A program made the position numbers and the translations under genes. This document shows positions 54,345 through 64,000 of a stretch of 64,000 nt of DNA, piece after piece. Numbering within the stretch: position 1 is the first letter of the stretch; every line of letters begins with the position of its first letter. This DNA is from Hygrocybe punicea (taxonomy: Eukaryota; Basidiomycota; Agaricomycetes; Agaricales; Hygrophoraceae), in the NCBI GenBank assembly GCA_963556145.1, contig OY744471.1:4085590-4149589 (forward strand), given 5' to 3'. The notes beneath the pieces were generated by a model, which saw nothing but the letters and a program-made list of their open reading frames with translations, did not search any database and was not told the origin of the DNA.

Positions 54345-56413
54345 ATGTCCTTTCAAAGTTTTTCAAGTTGGCCAGCCAAAATGACTATTCTCACTCGCTT
54401 TCTGACCAAGTATTCCAGGCGCACACGCAGCGACCACAGCGACGGCGGCAACCCCTCTTCGGTTGCCAGCAGCAGTCGGCTCCTCGACCTCCCCTCAGAG
54501 CTCATCGTCCAGATCCTCTCCAACCTAACCTTCCCCGCGCTCCTCTCCTGCCGCACAACCTGCCGCGTCTTCAACGCCCTCATATCATCTTCCCCCACCC
54601 TCCAATACGCCATCGCACTCCAATCAAACGGCCTCTCCGACAACACCAGCGCCGCCTCCACCTGCAGAGCCTCCCTTGCTGACCGTCTCGGCCTGCTTAC
54701 TGACCGCGAACACGCCTGGCGCACCTTTTCTCCGAAGTTCACCCAAAAAATCCGTTTAAGTTCGGGCCACCACGCATCGTGGATCTACCATGTCGCTGAT
54801 GGCGTCGTCATTCTCGGCGACTCAGTCACCCGACAAAGGGTAGTCGCAGCGAATGGGTCTACCATATGGGCCACCAAGGCGCTTAGGAGTCTGGTTCTCC
54901 CTTCTGATAGGGCACATCGTGACATTGCTAGTTCCTGGAGCAAGATTGATCTCGGTAAGGATGTCCTCAACGTGGCGGTGGATATCGAAGCCCACGACCT
55001 CATCGCTATCTTAACCATGTATGTCAAAAAACTGCCCTCCAGCACGTCCACTGATCATCTCTCCACCCCCCCCCCCCTCCGCAGAAGACCAGATACACAC
55101 TCGGACACGCATTGCATCGTCCAAGCCCATCTCCTCCAATTCTCCACAGGGAACCCCCATCCAGACGCCAACCTCCACCCGCTCACCGTCTGCCGCTCGA
55201 GGACCGACGCTCGACGCCCTGAGGTCAGCGTGGACATCCTCGGATCTCACCTCGCGATCCTCGTCCCATATGGTCCGCCCATCGCCGGCCTGCTGGATGA
55301 GTTCTTCTTGTTCGATTGGAAGACGGGGATCGTGACTATGGTATGTACTCACCCACCCCACATCACGTTGGCATTACTTTTAAAAAAATTTCTCAAAGTC
55401 ATTACAATTCACCCACCACACGCACAACTCCTTCATCTTCCTGACACCACTATCTCTCCTCTTCCCAAACATTGTCACCGGTGCCCTTGATATCTACCGC
55501 ATTCCCGACCCCACCTCCCACAATCAGCACACGGCTCGTGCGGTCTGCTCCCTTGCGCTCCCACCTCTCAAACGTTCCTTCTACTTCCTCGTCATCTGGG
55601 TACGCGCAGAGCCCAAGCCCACCCCCGTTCCCTCCACATCGGACTCGCCCTCGGATCACGCACAGACCACCTGCAACGACAAGCCCTTCCGGCCTTCCCC
55701 AGCACACACCCTCCTCCTCTTCCACCTCGGCGTGCAACACACAGCGGGCGGTACGTCGTGGGGTATGCAGGGCCGACGCGTCTACACGCTCCTGGTGCAT
55801 CGCGAGGCCCTCCTCGCGCACGTTCCGCCGCCTTCTTTACCACCGGTGAAGCTGTCGTGGAAGTTGTGGGGCCCGCCATGCACCCGTTGGCTCGACGCGC
55901 AGGACGCGGCGACACGGCTTATTAACACGTCGGCCGGCCAGCGCCACGTGCGTCTTGGGCCCGACTTTCGGATATACGTACTTGACTTCAATCCGTGGCA
56001 TGTACGCCGGACACGGGCGAGTGGTGTTGTGGGTGGTGGCAATGGTAGAATCAATACTGGTAGTGAGGGGGGATCTGTGAGTGTCGTGAGTGGGCGAACG
56101 GTGCTGCAGAGCGGGGGTGATGCGAGTCCGTGGAAAGACAAGGTTTACAGCGAGCTGGCATATGTCCTGACCGTGTCCGAGGCGCGCCTCCGGTACTGTG
56201 CAATCATGATGGATGACGAGAGGATTATTGGGGTCAAGGTGGGTCGTCAAAATTTTTGTTTTTTCGTCCTGTATTTTTTTGCCTGGATTTGGGACTTGCT
56301 TTTTAAAAATTTAATTCCTGGGTCTTCCTTGGTGTTTGATCTCATTATAATTATTACAGAAGAATATCGCGGATGATTCGATCGCTGGGATAGAGGTGTT
56401 GCACTTTGGCTGA
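54345..56413 (+). CDS. F-box protein with beta-propeller-like C-terminal region
   Basis: Start MSFQSFSSWPAKMTILTRFL (a second ATG at 54,381 is possible). The F-box is RLLDLPSELIVQILSNLTFP followed by ALLSCRTTCRVFNALISSS. The remainder has regular beta-rich phrases (SWIYHVADGVVILGDSVTRQ, LDEFFLFDWKTGIVTM, LDIYRIPDPTSHNQ, HTLLLFHLGVQHTAGGT, LGPDFRIYVLDFNPWHVRRT), common in agaricomycete F-box proteins and suggesting a propeller-like fold. Introns near 55,020-55,078 (C-rich), 55,343-55,465 and 56,240-56,358; the last exon KNIADDSIAGIEVLHFG stops at 56,413. GC-rich compared with its neighbours. Likely a substrate receptor of an SCF ligase. Confidence 0.78.
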
Positions 56414-56807
56414 GAGGTTGGATTCATCGAGGTAACTTATCCACAGCTTTGGAATTTCAATAATGGCTGTACTCAAGCTGTACTCTCTCAGTCTAGTGAA
56501 ATTTGAAATTTGTCCTGCCGGTTTTGAATCCGCGCACGTAGATCACATATACAGCCCTTTGCATCCTGTATGTAATGGGTTTCGTGTTCCAGCTCATCCG
56601 TCCCTATCATCCCATCCAACCGTTGACATGCCATAACCACACCCAACTCCAAATTCGCAATTGCGAATCGTTTCTTTGGCACGTGCCTCGCAACGACGGC
56701 CTATAAGAATCTCTCGATGCTCTTCGGGATTCCCCCGAGCTGGTTCTCCTACATACCTCACGACAACCTCCAAAGTGCCCCTCTTTTTTTTTTCCATATA
56801 CGAACCC
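56414..56807. other. Promoter-side intergenic stretch of a small secreted protein gene
   Basis: No supported gene. The leader just before 56,808 (CTCACGACAACCTC ... CGAACCCATGCG) is also found before the paralogue at 58,234, so the duplication included the 5' flank. Confidence 0.5.
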
Positions 56808-57479
56808 ATGCGTTTCATCTCTCTCTTCACTGTCCTCGCCGCTGCCTTTGCCTCTGTGGCGCTCGCAGCCTCTACGCCTGTTGAGGTAAGCCCACATCCG
56901 TTCTATCTGCAGCCATCATCATCATACTGAGTCGGACCGATCTTCTTCACTTCCGCGCGCCGATGCTAGGCTAGAGACCCACACCAGATCGTCTCTGCTA
57001 ACGATCCGACGACCCCGAACTTGACGAGACGGATCGTCATGTTGCACGAACTTGATGTAAGTGTTGGCAACGCAATTCCTTGCCATGAATGTAAAAAAGA
57101 AAAAAAAAAAGAAAAAACAGAGCTGACGTTCTTGCCTCCTTTCTTCTTTCCTGCAGGAACATCCCGTAGATGGGTGGCAGGTAAACAATTAATCATTCTT
57201 AAAAGACCCAAAGTGCCAAAGTGTTATCTCCTCTCACGTCACTTCCTTCTTCAGCACTCTGGCTCGACCCACCCCGTCGGGTTCAGTGCCAGTGACACAT
57301 CAATCCCACCAAAACATCCTAAACATCACAAACATCACAAACATAAACACTCTGCCACACATAGACACCGTCATTCCGCGACCTCGTTTGAGCACTCTTC
57401 ACCAAATCCACCGAAACCGGACTTTTGGGAAATTGTCGAGAAAGTCTGGACTGGATGGCTTCGAGGTGGGAAGAGATGA
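56808..57479 (+). CDS. Small secreted protein with Kex2-type site and His/Lys-rich tail (paralogue 1)
   Basis: Signal peptide MRFISLFTVLAAAFASVALA then ASTPVE. An intron at about 56,886-56,970 joins to ARDPHQIVSANDPTTPNLTR RIVMLHELD, where LTRR is a dibasic Kex2-type cleavage site. The small exon EHPVDGWQ is followed by an intron of about 75 bp, then HSGSTHPVGFSASDTSIPPK and a histidine/lysine run (HPKHHKHHKHKHSATHRHRH), ending PDFWEIVEKVWTGWLRGGKR at 57,479. No Cys pattern and no CaaX box. Exon/intron layout equals that of the gene at 58,234. Metal binding by the His-rich stretch is speculation. The last exon is copied at 61,495. Confidence 0.65.
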
Positions 57480-57902
57480 GGGTGTTGTTTGTTGTTGTTG
57501 TTGTTGTAAGAGGCCTAAGTTACTTTGAATCCAGGGTTCCCCGAAGTAATTGTAGCATTGTCTACCCAACAACGTTTATGCTTTCGTACATCAAAACATC
57601 TTTTGGTGAAACAAGTCTTTGATGCCTGTATATAAGCCATAAAAGGCCGGCGCCAACGATTATGAAATGCGAGTAATAATGCGGTACAAATTGCGAACAT
57701 TTTTTTGCTTGCAGTGCACTGGCAGGGTTGTCAGACTCAGAGAGCATCACTACAATATTTTATATTTTATATCATCTTATGGTCGCATCAGTATAGCCGA
57801 GATAAATTTGAAAATTTGTTCAAAATTACAATCATAACATTTCATTTTCGACCACAGCGACAGCGACAGCACGATGTATCATATATATATTCAGAGGGGT
57901 AC
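57244..57902. repeat. Segmental duplication, copy 1
   Basis: From CCTTCTTCAGCACTCTGGC to TATATATTCAGAGGGGTAC this stretch recurs at 61,495-62,717 with few changes. It covers the last exon of the secreted protein gene, its GTT microsatellite (57,485-57,507) and about 400 bp of 3' flank. Confidence 0.9.
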
Positions 57903-58233
57903 CTCCCCCTGCACAGGTTTCGTGTTTATTCATTACGTATATAGTCTGCTTTTGGAAACGGAGTCGCGGTATTGGAATTCACTGTGGTGAAAATCCGAGT
58001 CTATGATTCCTGAATATATTTATCCTGTCCGCACCCCCTATTAATATTTCGCCTCCTCCGTCGCCGACGGTTGACATGGCATCAGCACAGACTCAGATCT
58101 CGCGTGCACCCACCTTGAACCCTATAAAAGCACCCAGACGGCGCCTGTTGAATTCAGAGCTGGCCTCCCACATACTCACGACAACCTCACGACAACCTCA
58201 CGAACCCCCCGCTTTTTTTGTCCAACCTGAACT

Positions 58234-59021
58234 ATGCGTTTCACTTCGCTCGTTACTGTTCTCGCGGTTACCTTCGCCTCTGCAACGATCGCAGTCTCTG
58301 CACCCCTTGAGGTAAGTTCATGGGTTAGAAATTTGCTTTCGAAACGGACTGACCTCCCAACCTGTGCAGGTTAAATCTGGCATCGATTATCTGGGAAGGA
58401 GGTGTGTGTCACTTCACCTTTCACACAAGCTAAGCCCCCGCACATTCTAACCGAAATCCAACCAGCGTCGACGATAAGACGCCCTTGACAAAACGGTCCG
58501 GCTATAACACGTTGCCAGAGCATGTAAGTAATCTTTGTTCAATAAAAAAAAGTTAAGAAACAAGAACTTAGTCCCTCTTCCCGCAGGGAGGAAACGATGT
58601 GGCGGTAAACAATCGTTTTACATGCCCAATAGTTGTTCCCCTCTCACGTCTTCCTTCTCAGACACGATCTTACTCGACCTTGGCCAAGAGGACCCCCAAA
58701 TACCAGTTGCGCCCGGAGCCCAAACATCCAAATGGAACTGTATCAAATATACCTACGGGCCATAACAGCACCAGTCTAACGACGGGACTGGGGGAAGACA
58801 GGTTATCGAAGATAATGGCGGATTTGAAGGCAGCGATGGATGTGAAGAAATTGACCCCCACCCAGACAGCCCAGTCGGAGGCTATAGTGAATGCGGTTTA
58901 TGTGGAAGGCCGAAAGCGGGGCCAAAAGCGAAAGCGAAAGAACGCATCCGCGCGCAAAAGTAGGGGGAAACACGGATTCGTCAGTCCTGGGGAGGCTAAA
59001 TCCTCAAGGAAGCATACGTAA
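58234..59021 (+). CDS. Small secreted protein with Kex2-type sites and basic tail (paralogue 2)
   Basis: Signal peptide MRFTSLVTVLAVTFASATIA then VSAPLE. Small exons follow: VKSGIDYLGR, VDDKTPLTKRSGYNTLPEH and GGNDVA. An intron ending CCTTCTCAG leads to TRSYSTLAKRTPKYQLRPEP, HNSTSLTTGLGEDRLSKIMA, LKAAMDVKKLTPTQTAQSEA and a very basic end (KRGQKRKRKNASARKSRGKH). KR occurs at LTKR and LAKR, so Kex2 could release a short peptide between them (SGYNTLPEH...). Intron positions and leader match paralogue 1, but the last exon is unrelated in sequence. Function unknown. Confidence 0.65.
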
Positions 59022-59250
59022 CTAGTAGTGTTAACTATAGATTCGATTGTCGATCGAGATCGATCATGTTTCAGGCGGCATTTATAGCCTCGGTCAGCTC
59101 GGACTACATATTAGTATTAGTGCTGGCCAACTCGGATATTTCGACCATGATTGCTCGGATAACCTGTCCAATGGCCAGCTCGGATAAGTCTTAGTATACG
59201 TATATAATGCTGTAGAACATCTCCGAGTCTCAACAATTTCTCTTGTCACA

Positions 59251-59634
59251 ATGCCTATTGCTGTGAGTTGTCAGAATATACAATTTTGAAAGCTTCCCCA
59301 CACTTTCTTTTTCGACTCGGACAGGTCGTCGAAAACAGGTTGACCATGGAACATCAAGCAATCGTGGAAGGCATTGGCCTCGCCCAGATCTTGGGCAACA
59401 ATGTCGAGGAGACTCCATTGCACTGTGGCTCCTATACCATGGAAGCAGGCTCAGAGACAACTACAGACTATCCCTGCACCATCTTCTCTCTCGTTCTTGA
59501 CGGTTAGTGGTTTGTATCAATAAGCTCAGCATTATATTCATTGATTTTGTTTGCGGATTTCAGGTGAATTTACGATGGAGGATCTCACAAATCCTGGTGA
59601 GGTCCATATGTTGAAGGTGGGTGCGTGTGGATAG
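59251..59634 (+). CDS. Short protein with possible cupin-like segment
   Basis: Proposed start MPIA at 59,251, intron GTGAGT ... GGACAG to 59,325, then VVENRLTMEHQAIVEGIGLA, HCGSYTMEAGSETTTDYPCT and IFSLVLD. A second intron at about 59,502-59,562 leads to GEFTMEDLTNPGEVHMLK and a stop at about 59,634. EAGS...Y....F.LVLDGEFT followed by GEVHMLK resembles a small cupin barrel of the EutQ-like kind, but the C-terminal strands are missing, so the gene may be truncated or continue through an intron I cannot place. Confidence 0.4.
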
Positions 59635-61494
59635 GGGCTCGGCTGCCAAGTGGGGCTCTTTGTCTGGTGGAAAAGGTGTGTCCTCTGCTGGAAATGTCAA
59701 CTCTCACTTATCATGGAACTACATTCGAACAGCCTTCTACATGATTCAGCTTCCGGGAGGAACAGACCCCACACCCTACTTCAAAGAAACATAGTAACCA
59801 TCAGTGTGATATTGCATATCGAAAGTCATTTACTACTCAAACACTATGCTTACACTTTTTTTCTTGTTGTACCAATTATAACTGGTTTTGAGACATACAT
59901 TCTGTGAAACGGGAGGGGGTGGGGTGTTACAAATATTGCAATCAACACATACACCAACTACCAAAATCGACCAATACCACAAGTCCCCCCCCCAGGTACA
60001 ATGAACTGAGTAGGTTGTGGTCGCTTGAATGTGACGCTTGGTGAAGACCATCTTTGCCTGCGGGTTCGGAACCACTCCCCCATCGATAGCGAGATTCCTC
60101 GCTGGGAAAAACAGAAGTTGTAATTGAGCAGCACATATGTGAGCATCACCTTGAGCTCCATCTAGTCCCTCGTGAGTGGAGGAATGGAATAGTTCAACAA
60201 ACAAACAAAACAAGAAAAATTTCATGGTTCTTAAGTACCGAAGCGAAGAATCGCCTGGGACTAGAAAAAAAAATATAGAGTTAATTTTTGTTGTTGGGGC
60301 TTGTAGCCTCAGTGGGGGGTAAGGCGAGGTGGCTCACCAAGCATGCCATCCTTGCCCAAACAACAGAAACTGGCAAGGATTGAGTATGAGACGGTGTTCC
60401 AGTTGAGTGGCAAACAAAACAATAACTGATGTTCTTGTCCATGGTTGAAAATGCATACTTTGCATCCCCTACTTGCTCTCAGTATCTCGAGAATCGCAAT
60501 GGATCGAATACTTCCAGGTTTGGATATGTCCCTGGGTTCATGTGTATGTTCTGCATGTCGACCTAAACAATGTAACCAGGGGGTACGATCGTACCATCTG
60601 GCAATTTCCCCCTGGTAATGGTCCTCCAGGAAAGCCCAACTACATAATTAGCAACATTGAGTAAAAGAAGAGGACTTGTCTAAATGGGAAAACGCACGGA
60701 GACTTATACCATAAAAAATACCAATCTCCCTCAATAGGCTATGGAACTTTGTGATCGATTCCTTGTTCCAACCACCCTCTGTGGCCAATGCCTCCCAGAT
60801 TTACTCCCTAACACTAGGTGCAAAAAGGCCTTGGGGGGTGACACAAATAAATTACCCATACAAAACAAAACCCTAAATTTGGGCTGTGTGAAATAGATAT
60901 CTAAATAGATTACTGAAGATCATATTTCTCCACACCTTTTAAGAATTAGAAATAACAATCAAAAGGTCATATGTAGATTCAAAAAAATTCCAAATGTTTC
61001 ATATCTTGTGAAGAATTTGGAATCATAAAGCAAATCTCAATTTCTCAAACACTCACATTTGGGATTTGGTATCATATTCAGGAAACTCCAAATCTGATTT
61101 TTGAAGCTTTCCAGACATATAATTTATTTGAGTCTTTCAAGTCTCTGAAAGTCAATAAAATATTTGAATTTTGAATTTGAATTCATAAAATTTGAAAGGC
61201 AATCTCATATTTAGTATTTGTAGAGTCCCAAATACATTAACCAGTAGTTGCCGAGTACTTGACTGGTATTTGACTAGTACTGGTCCAGTAGTGGACCAAG
61301 ACAGTCAAAACAAATGATGTGATTACTTGAGCCACAGGATTGCCTGTGAATTGCCTGGATTTCTGTGGAATTGCTGCAATTCTTGGTGGAATAGTGATCC
61401 CGAGTCACAGGATTCCATGTGAATGGCTTGGATTTGTGTGGAATTGGTGCAATTCATCTTGGGATACAGATCCTGAGTCACAGGATAACCCTAA
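59635..61494. other. Region without a clear gene
   Basis: A minus-strand frame at 59,833-60,225 begins with a signal-like MKFFLFCLFVELFHS but lacks a coherent continuation. Around 60,530-60,840 the plus strand has coding-like scraps (DRTIWQFPPGNGPPGKPNYI, LWNFVIDSLFQPPSVANASQ) broken by stops, suggesting a decayed gene. 60,880-61,240 is very AT-rich with repeated AATTTGAATTT-like words. 61,330-61,490 holds two copies of a unit of about 73 bp (TTGGATTT.TGTGGAATTG.TGCAATTC ... GAGTCACAGGAT). Confidence 0.4.
61330..61490. repeat. Two tandem units of about 73 bp
   Basis: The unit GTGAAT.GC.TGGATTT.TGTG then GAATTG.TGCAATTC ... GAGTCACAGGAT occurs twice in a row, directly before the second copy of the segmental duplication. 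Confidence 0.7.
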
Positions 61495-61708
61495 CCTTCT
61501 TCAGCACTCTGGCTCGACCCACCCCGTCGGGTTCAGTGCCAGTGGCACATCAATCCCACCAAAACATCCCAAACATCACAAACATAGACACTCTGCCACA
61601 CATAGACACCATCATTCCACGATGTCCTCGTTTGAACACTCTTCACCAAATCCACTGAAACCGGACTTTTGGGAAATTGTCGAGAAAGTCTGGACTGGAT
61701 GGCTTTGA
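61495..61708 (+). pseudogene. Duplicated last exon of the His-rich secreted protein
   Basis: Encodes HSGSTHPVGFSASGTSIPPK, a His-rich run slightly different from the parent (KHHKHRHSATHRHHHS) and PDFWEIVEKVWTGWL, then a stop seven codons earlier than in the gene at 56,808. No signal peptide or upstream exons are present here, so this is an exon-only copy. Confidence 0.75.
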
Positions 61709-61892
61709 GGTGGGACTCTGAAGAGATGAGGGAGTTGTTTGTTGTTGTTGTTGTTGTAGTAAGAGGCCTAAGTTACTTTGAATCCAAGGGTTCCCTGAAG
61801 TAATTGTAGCGTTGTCTATCCAACAACATTTATCAAAACATCTTTTGGTGAAACAAGTCTTGATGCCTGTATAAAGCCATAAAGGGCCGGTG

Positions 61893-62472
61893 TGACGGCG
61901 AGTTCGGTTGTAGACCCGAAATGGGAATCTACGAAAGTGGTGATCAGCTAAGAAGTGATCAGAGGAGTTTAGTGTCTATAGTCTAGTCAATCCAACCCGA
62001 ATCTGGGGTTCCGGATCAGAGGGGAAGTGAAGGGAGTGGAGTATGAAGACTAATATGGAGACGATACGAAGCGAGGACTAAGAAATAGAACTGAAGGGGA
62101 GCGATAACCTGTATTTTCTATATAGTTTGTAGTATAAGGGTACATCTTTTATACTACTGGGAGTGATCCTGTGCTGTAGTAACTATGTACTACAAGCGAA
62201 GGCTGTAACTGATAGGAGTGAAGTGGAGTGGAGGAATGCTATGTACTAGGAGACGGGAAACGTAGATACATGATATATGACTATAAACGTACTGATTCCG
62301 GGTCGTTAGAGACATTGCAGTGCATGTAGGAATGAATCCGAAGGCGGAATCCGGAGCGGAATCGATGGAGAGGACCGGAATTGGGCGGAATCGACGATAC
62401 GTGAATGGGAATGGATGGGGACGAAGTGGGATATGAAGAGGATTCGGGTCCAGAGGGTCCGGAGCCTCTACA
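61893..62472. mobile_element. Solo-LTR-like insert in the duplicated segment
   Basis: The uninterrupted parent reads GGCCGGCGCCAACG at this point. Here GGCCGGTG is followed by TGACGGCGAGTTCGG ... GGAGCCTCTACA and then CCGGTGCCAACG. The insert therefore has TG...CA ends and a 4- to 6-bp target duplication (CCGG or CCGGTG, depending on whether the ambiguous TG is counted). Non-coding, about 580 bp. These features fit a solitary LTR; in the opposite orientation it would begin TGTAGAGGC. Confidence 0.75.
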
Positions 62473-62717
62473 CCGGTGCCAACGATTATGAAATGCGAGT
62501 AATGCAGTACAAATTGTGAACATTTTTTGCTTGCAGTGCACTGGCAGGGTTCTCAGACTCAGAGAGCATCACTACAATATTTTACATTTTATATCATCTT
62601 ATGGTCGCATCAGTATAGCCGAGATAAATTTGAAAAATTTGTTTAAAATTCATTTCATTTTCGACCACAGCGACAGCGATAGCAACAATATATCATATAT
62701 ATATTCAGAGGGGTACA

Positions 62718-62924
62718 CCCAGGCTCCTACCAACCCGCAGTGAGAGGGTGAGCCTGAGGGCTTCATCCAAATTCACGGTCAGCTCCGAGTTTCATTGTCA
62801 GATAGCGTGTAGTTCACATCTCCGACTGTAATTTATTTCAAACTCCGTACTCTTAATATTCTCGACCCTCTCACCGGCGGCTTGCATATAACACGAGTAT
62901 ACAACAGCCACAGGCTTATCCACT
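62718..62924. other. Short flank before the DUF6589-type gene
   Basis: No motif. An intron acceptor CAACAG near 62,903 may start the first visible exon of the next gene. Confidence 0.4.
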
Positions 62925-64000
62925 ACTCAATTTAGAGATGCTGTACCTAACCTGCCAGAAATAGACTTAACTCCTCAGCTTTTCATTCCGAGTGTGCGCA
63001 ACATTATGCTTGATCGACAAACATATCATGCTATTCTTGAGTTCATAACAGACTCTAATACAACAGTTTCTGAGGTTTTTATTTGCTTGCTCCTAGATTC
63101 TAGTATTGAAAATCACAGCCTTGTACTTGACATTGTCAATAAGACTGTAGATATCTTGGATGCACTCTACCGCAAACCAGCAGCCCAAGAAGTCACTCTG
63201 AAATGGGCACACGATGTCATCATCAAGTCTCACACAAGATCATTGCGAGAATTGGCACGTACACATCATGGCTGGCATTTTAATGCTACCAATGCCATGG
63301 CTCACCAGATTGAAGACTTTCGTATAGAGGACACAGCACGGCACATCATGATGAGGGCACCTATGCTCTGGAACATGGTGTATAGGCTCCTGTTGTCGAA
63401 AACTCCCATAGCTTCACAGTCACAAGATCCAGGTGCCGATCACCCGATGGACTGGGAAGACTCGGACGAGGAAGATAACGATGAGTATGAGATGCAATTT
63501 TGGGAGCAATTTGGACACGAAACCATACCAGATGGTCCAGACCCATCTGACAATCCACCTCCCCGCCCTTGGAGGCACTGGAAGCGGTCTGAGTGTTGTG
63601 AAGCCATCACAAGAGTAGTGCGTACAGCATCTAATCCAAGCCACTATTAAATGTAATATCTGTGCACAGAAAACCACGACAATTGTGAGCATGATGCTGC
63701 ATAGCACGAATCAAAAGTGCAACTTATTGCAAAGTGTATTTGGCCTGTTTCTTCATTCTTGCAACACCCCGCAGAAGGTTGTTCAATCTCTGGCACAGAT
63801 GGGAGTCTCAATATCTGTGGGATCAATCAACAAGGGTGTTCAATCCCTATCAAGAGACACGCATGACAGGATTCGTAGCATAGGCAAGACACGCGTTGTG
63901 GCCTACGCATATGACAACTTCGACATAGACTTCAAATCCAGTTCCCCAACGGTCGAGAAATCGGGTGCTACACTTGCACATCTTACATCGGCTACGCTAA
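62925..64000 (+). CDS. DUF6589-type protein, partial (runs off the right edge)
   Basis: The open frame reads VPNLPEIDLTPQLFIPSVRN IMLDRQTYHAI, then SEVFICLLLDSSIENHSLVL, VTLKWAHDVIIKSHTRSLRE, HHGWHFNATNAMAHQIEDFR and LWNMVYRLLLSKTP. An acidic stretch follows (MDWEDSDEEDNDEYEMQFWE). An intron at 63,618-63,669 (GTGCGT ... GCACAG, phase 0) leads to KTTTIVSMMLHSTNQKCNLL, FGLFLHSCNTPQKVVQSLAQ and VVAYAYDNFDIDFKSSSPTV, the hallmark of a large agaricomycete family annotated as DUF6589 and often found in transposon-rich DNA. No stop before the window ends. The 5' start is not certain; an ATG at about 63,006 (MLDRQTY) lies inside the frame. Biochemical function unknown. Confidence 0.75.

Larger units (their letters stand above)
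61495..62717. repeat. Segmental duplication, copy 2, interrupted by an insert
   Basis: Matches 57,244-57,902 in order and orientation, except for a block of about 580 bp at 61,893-62,472. After the block the match resumes at CCAACGATTATGAAATGCGAG and runs to TATATATTCAGAGGGGTAC. Confidence 0.9.

Noticed and set aside
1..64000. tRNA or rRNA genes
   Set aside because: No cloverleaf-compatible sequence or rRNA signature was noticed on reading; a covariance-model scan was not possible.

Overview
The window looks like genomic DNA of a filamentous basidiomycete, most likely a mushroom-forming agaricomycete. Genes carry many 48-65 bp GT-AG introns and tiny exons. The protein set is typical of that group: a NACHT-WD40 NOD-like receptor, several F-box proteins, an ArAE-like membrane protein, small secreted proteins and a DUF6589 protein. 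The DNA transposons are of fungal hAT and Tc1/mariner type. There are no operons; genes lie singly on both strands and the assignments come from reading the sequence only.

Region by region. 1-6,370 holds a possible broken gene end (- strand) and one large NOD-like receptor gene (+) with 14 nearly identical WD40 repeats. 7,050-17,760 is an F-box gene (-) split inside its F-box by a 9,873-bp hAT element (7,743-17,615) with a perfect 8-bp target duplication. That element carries its own transposase (-), two tandem-repeat arrays, a nested palindrome and, unexpectedly, a captured genomic piece of fungal fatty acid synthase in which a beta-chain segment is joined directly to an alpha-chain segment. 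17,951-21,770 is a Tc1/mariner-type element with perfect 99-bp inverted repeats. It has two extra + strand reading frames and a transposase whose second catalytic Asp reads as Asn. 22,077-25,924 holds transaldolase (-) and an F-box protein (+).

25,925-32,800 is a gene-free, AT-rich transposon graveyard. A palindromic MITE family and a solo-LTR-like family are inserted into each other in both directions; one LTR-like copy has lost most CpG to TpG/CpA. A 698-bp non-autonomous hAT element and two TA-flanked MITEs, one inside the other, follow. 32,915-56,413 is the ordinary gene-rich part: nuclear-type peroxiredoxin, PTR2-like peptide transporter, a leucine-rich-repeat protein, an HExxH protein, a decayed esterase-like phytase gene, F-box proteins, an old yellow enzyme, an ArAE/DUF2421-type membrane protein and a HIT protein. 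56,808-62,720 has two paralogous small secreted proteins with Kex2-type sites and a segmental duplication of part of one of them, interrupted by a solo-LTR-like insert. The right edge cuts a DUF6589-type gene.

The genes do not form a pathway. The unifying theme is transposon activity: gene capture, gene disruption, reciprocal nesting and CpG decay around a normal housekeeping and signalling gene set. Exon borders are given where splice sites and frame agree; otherwise gene limits are approximate.
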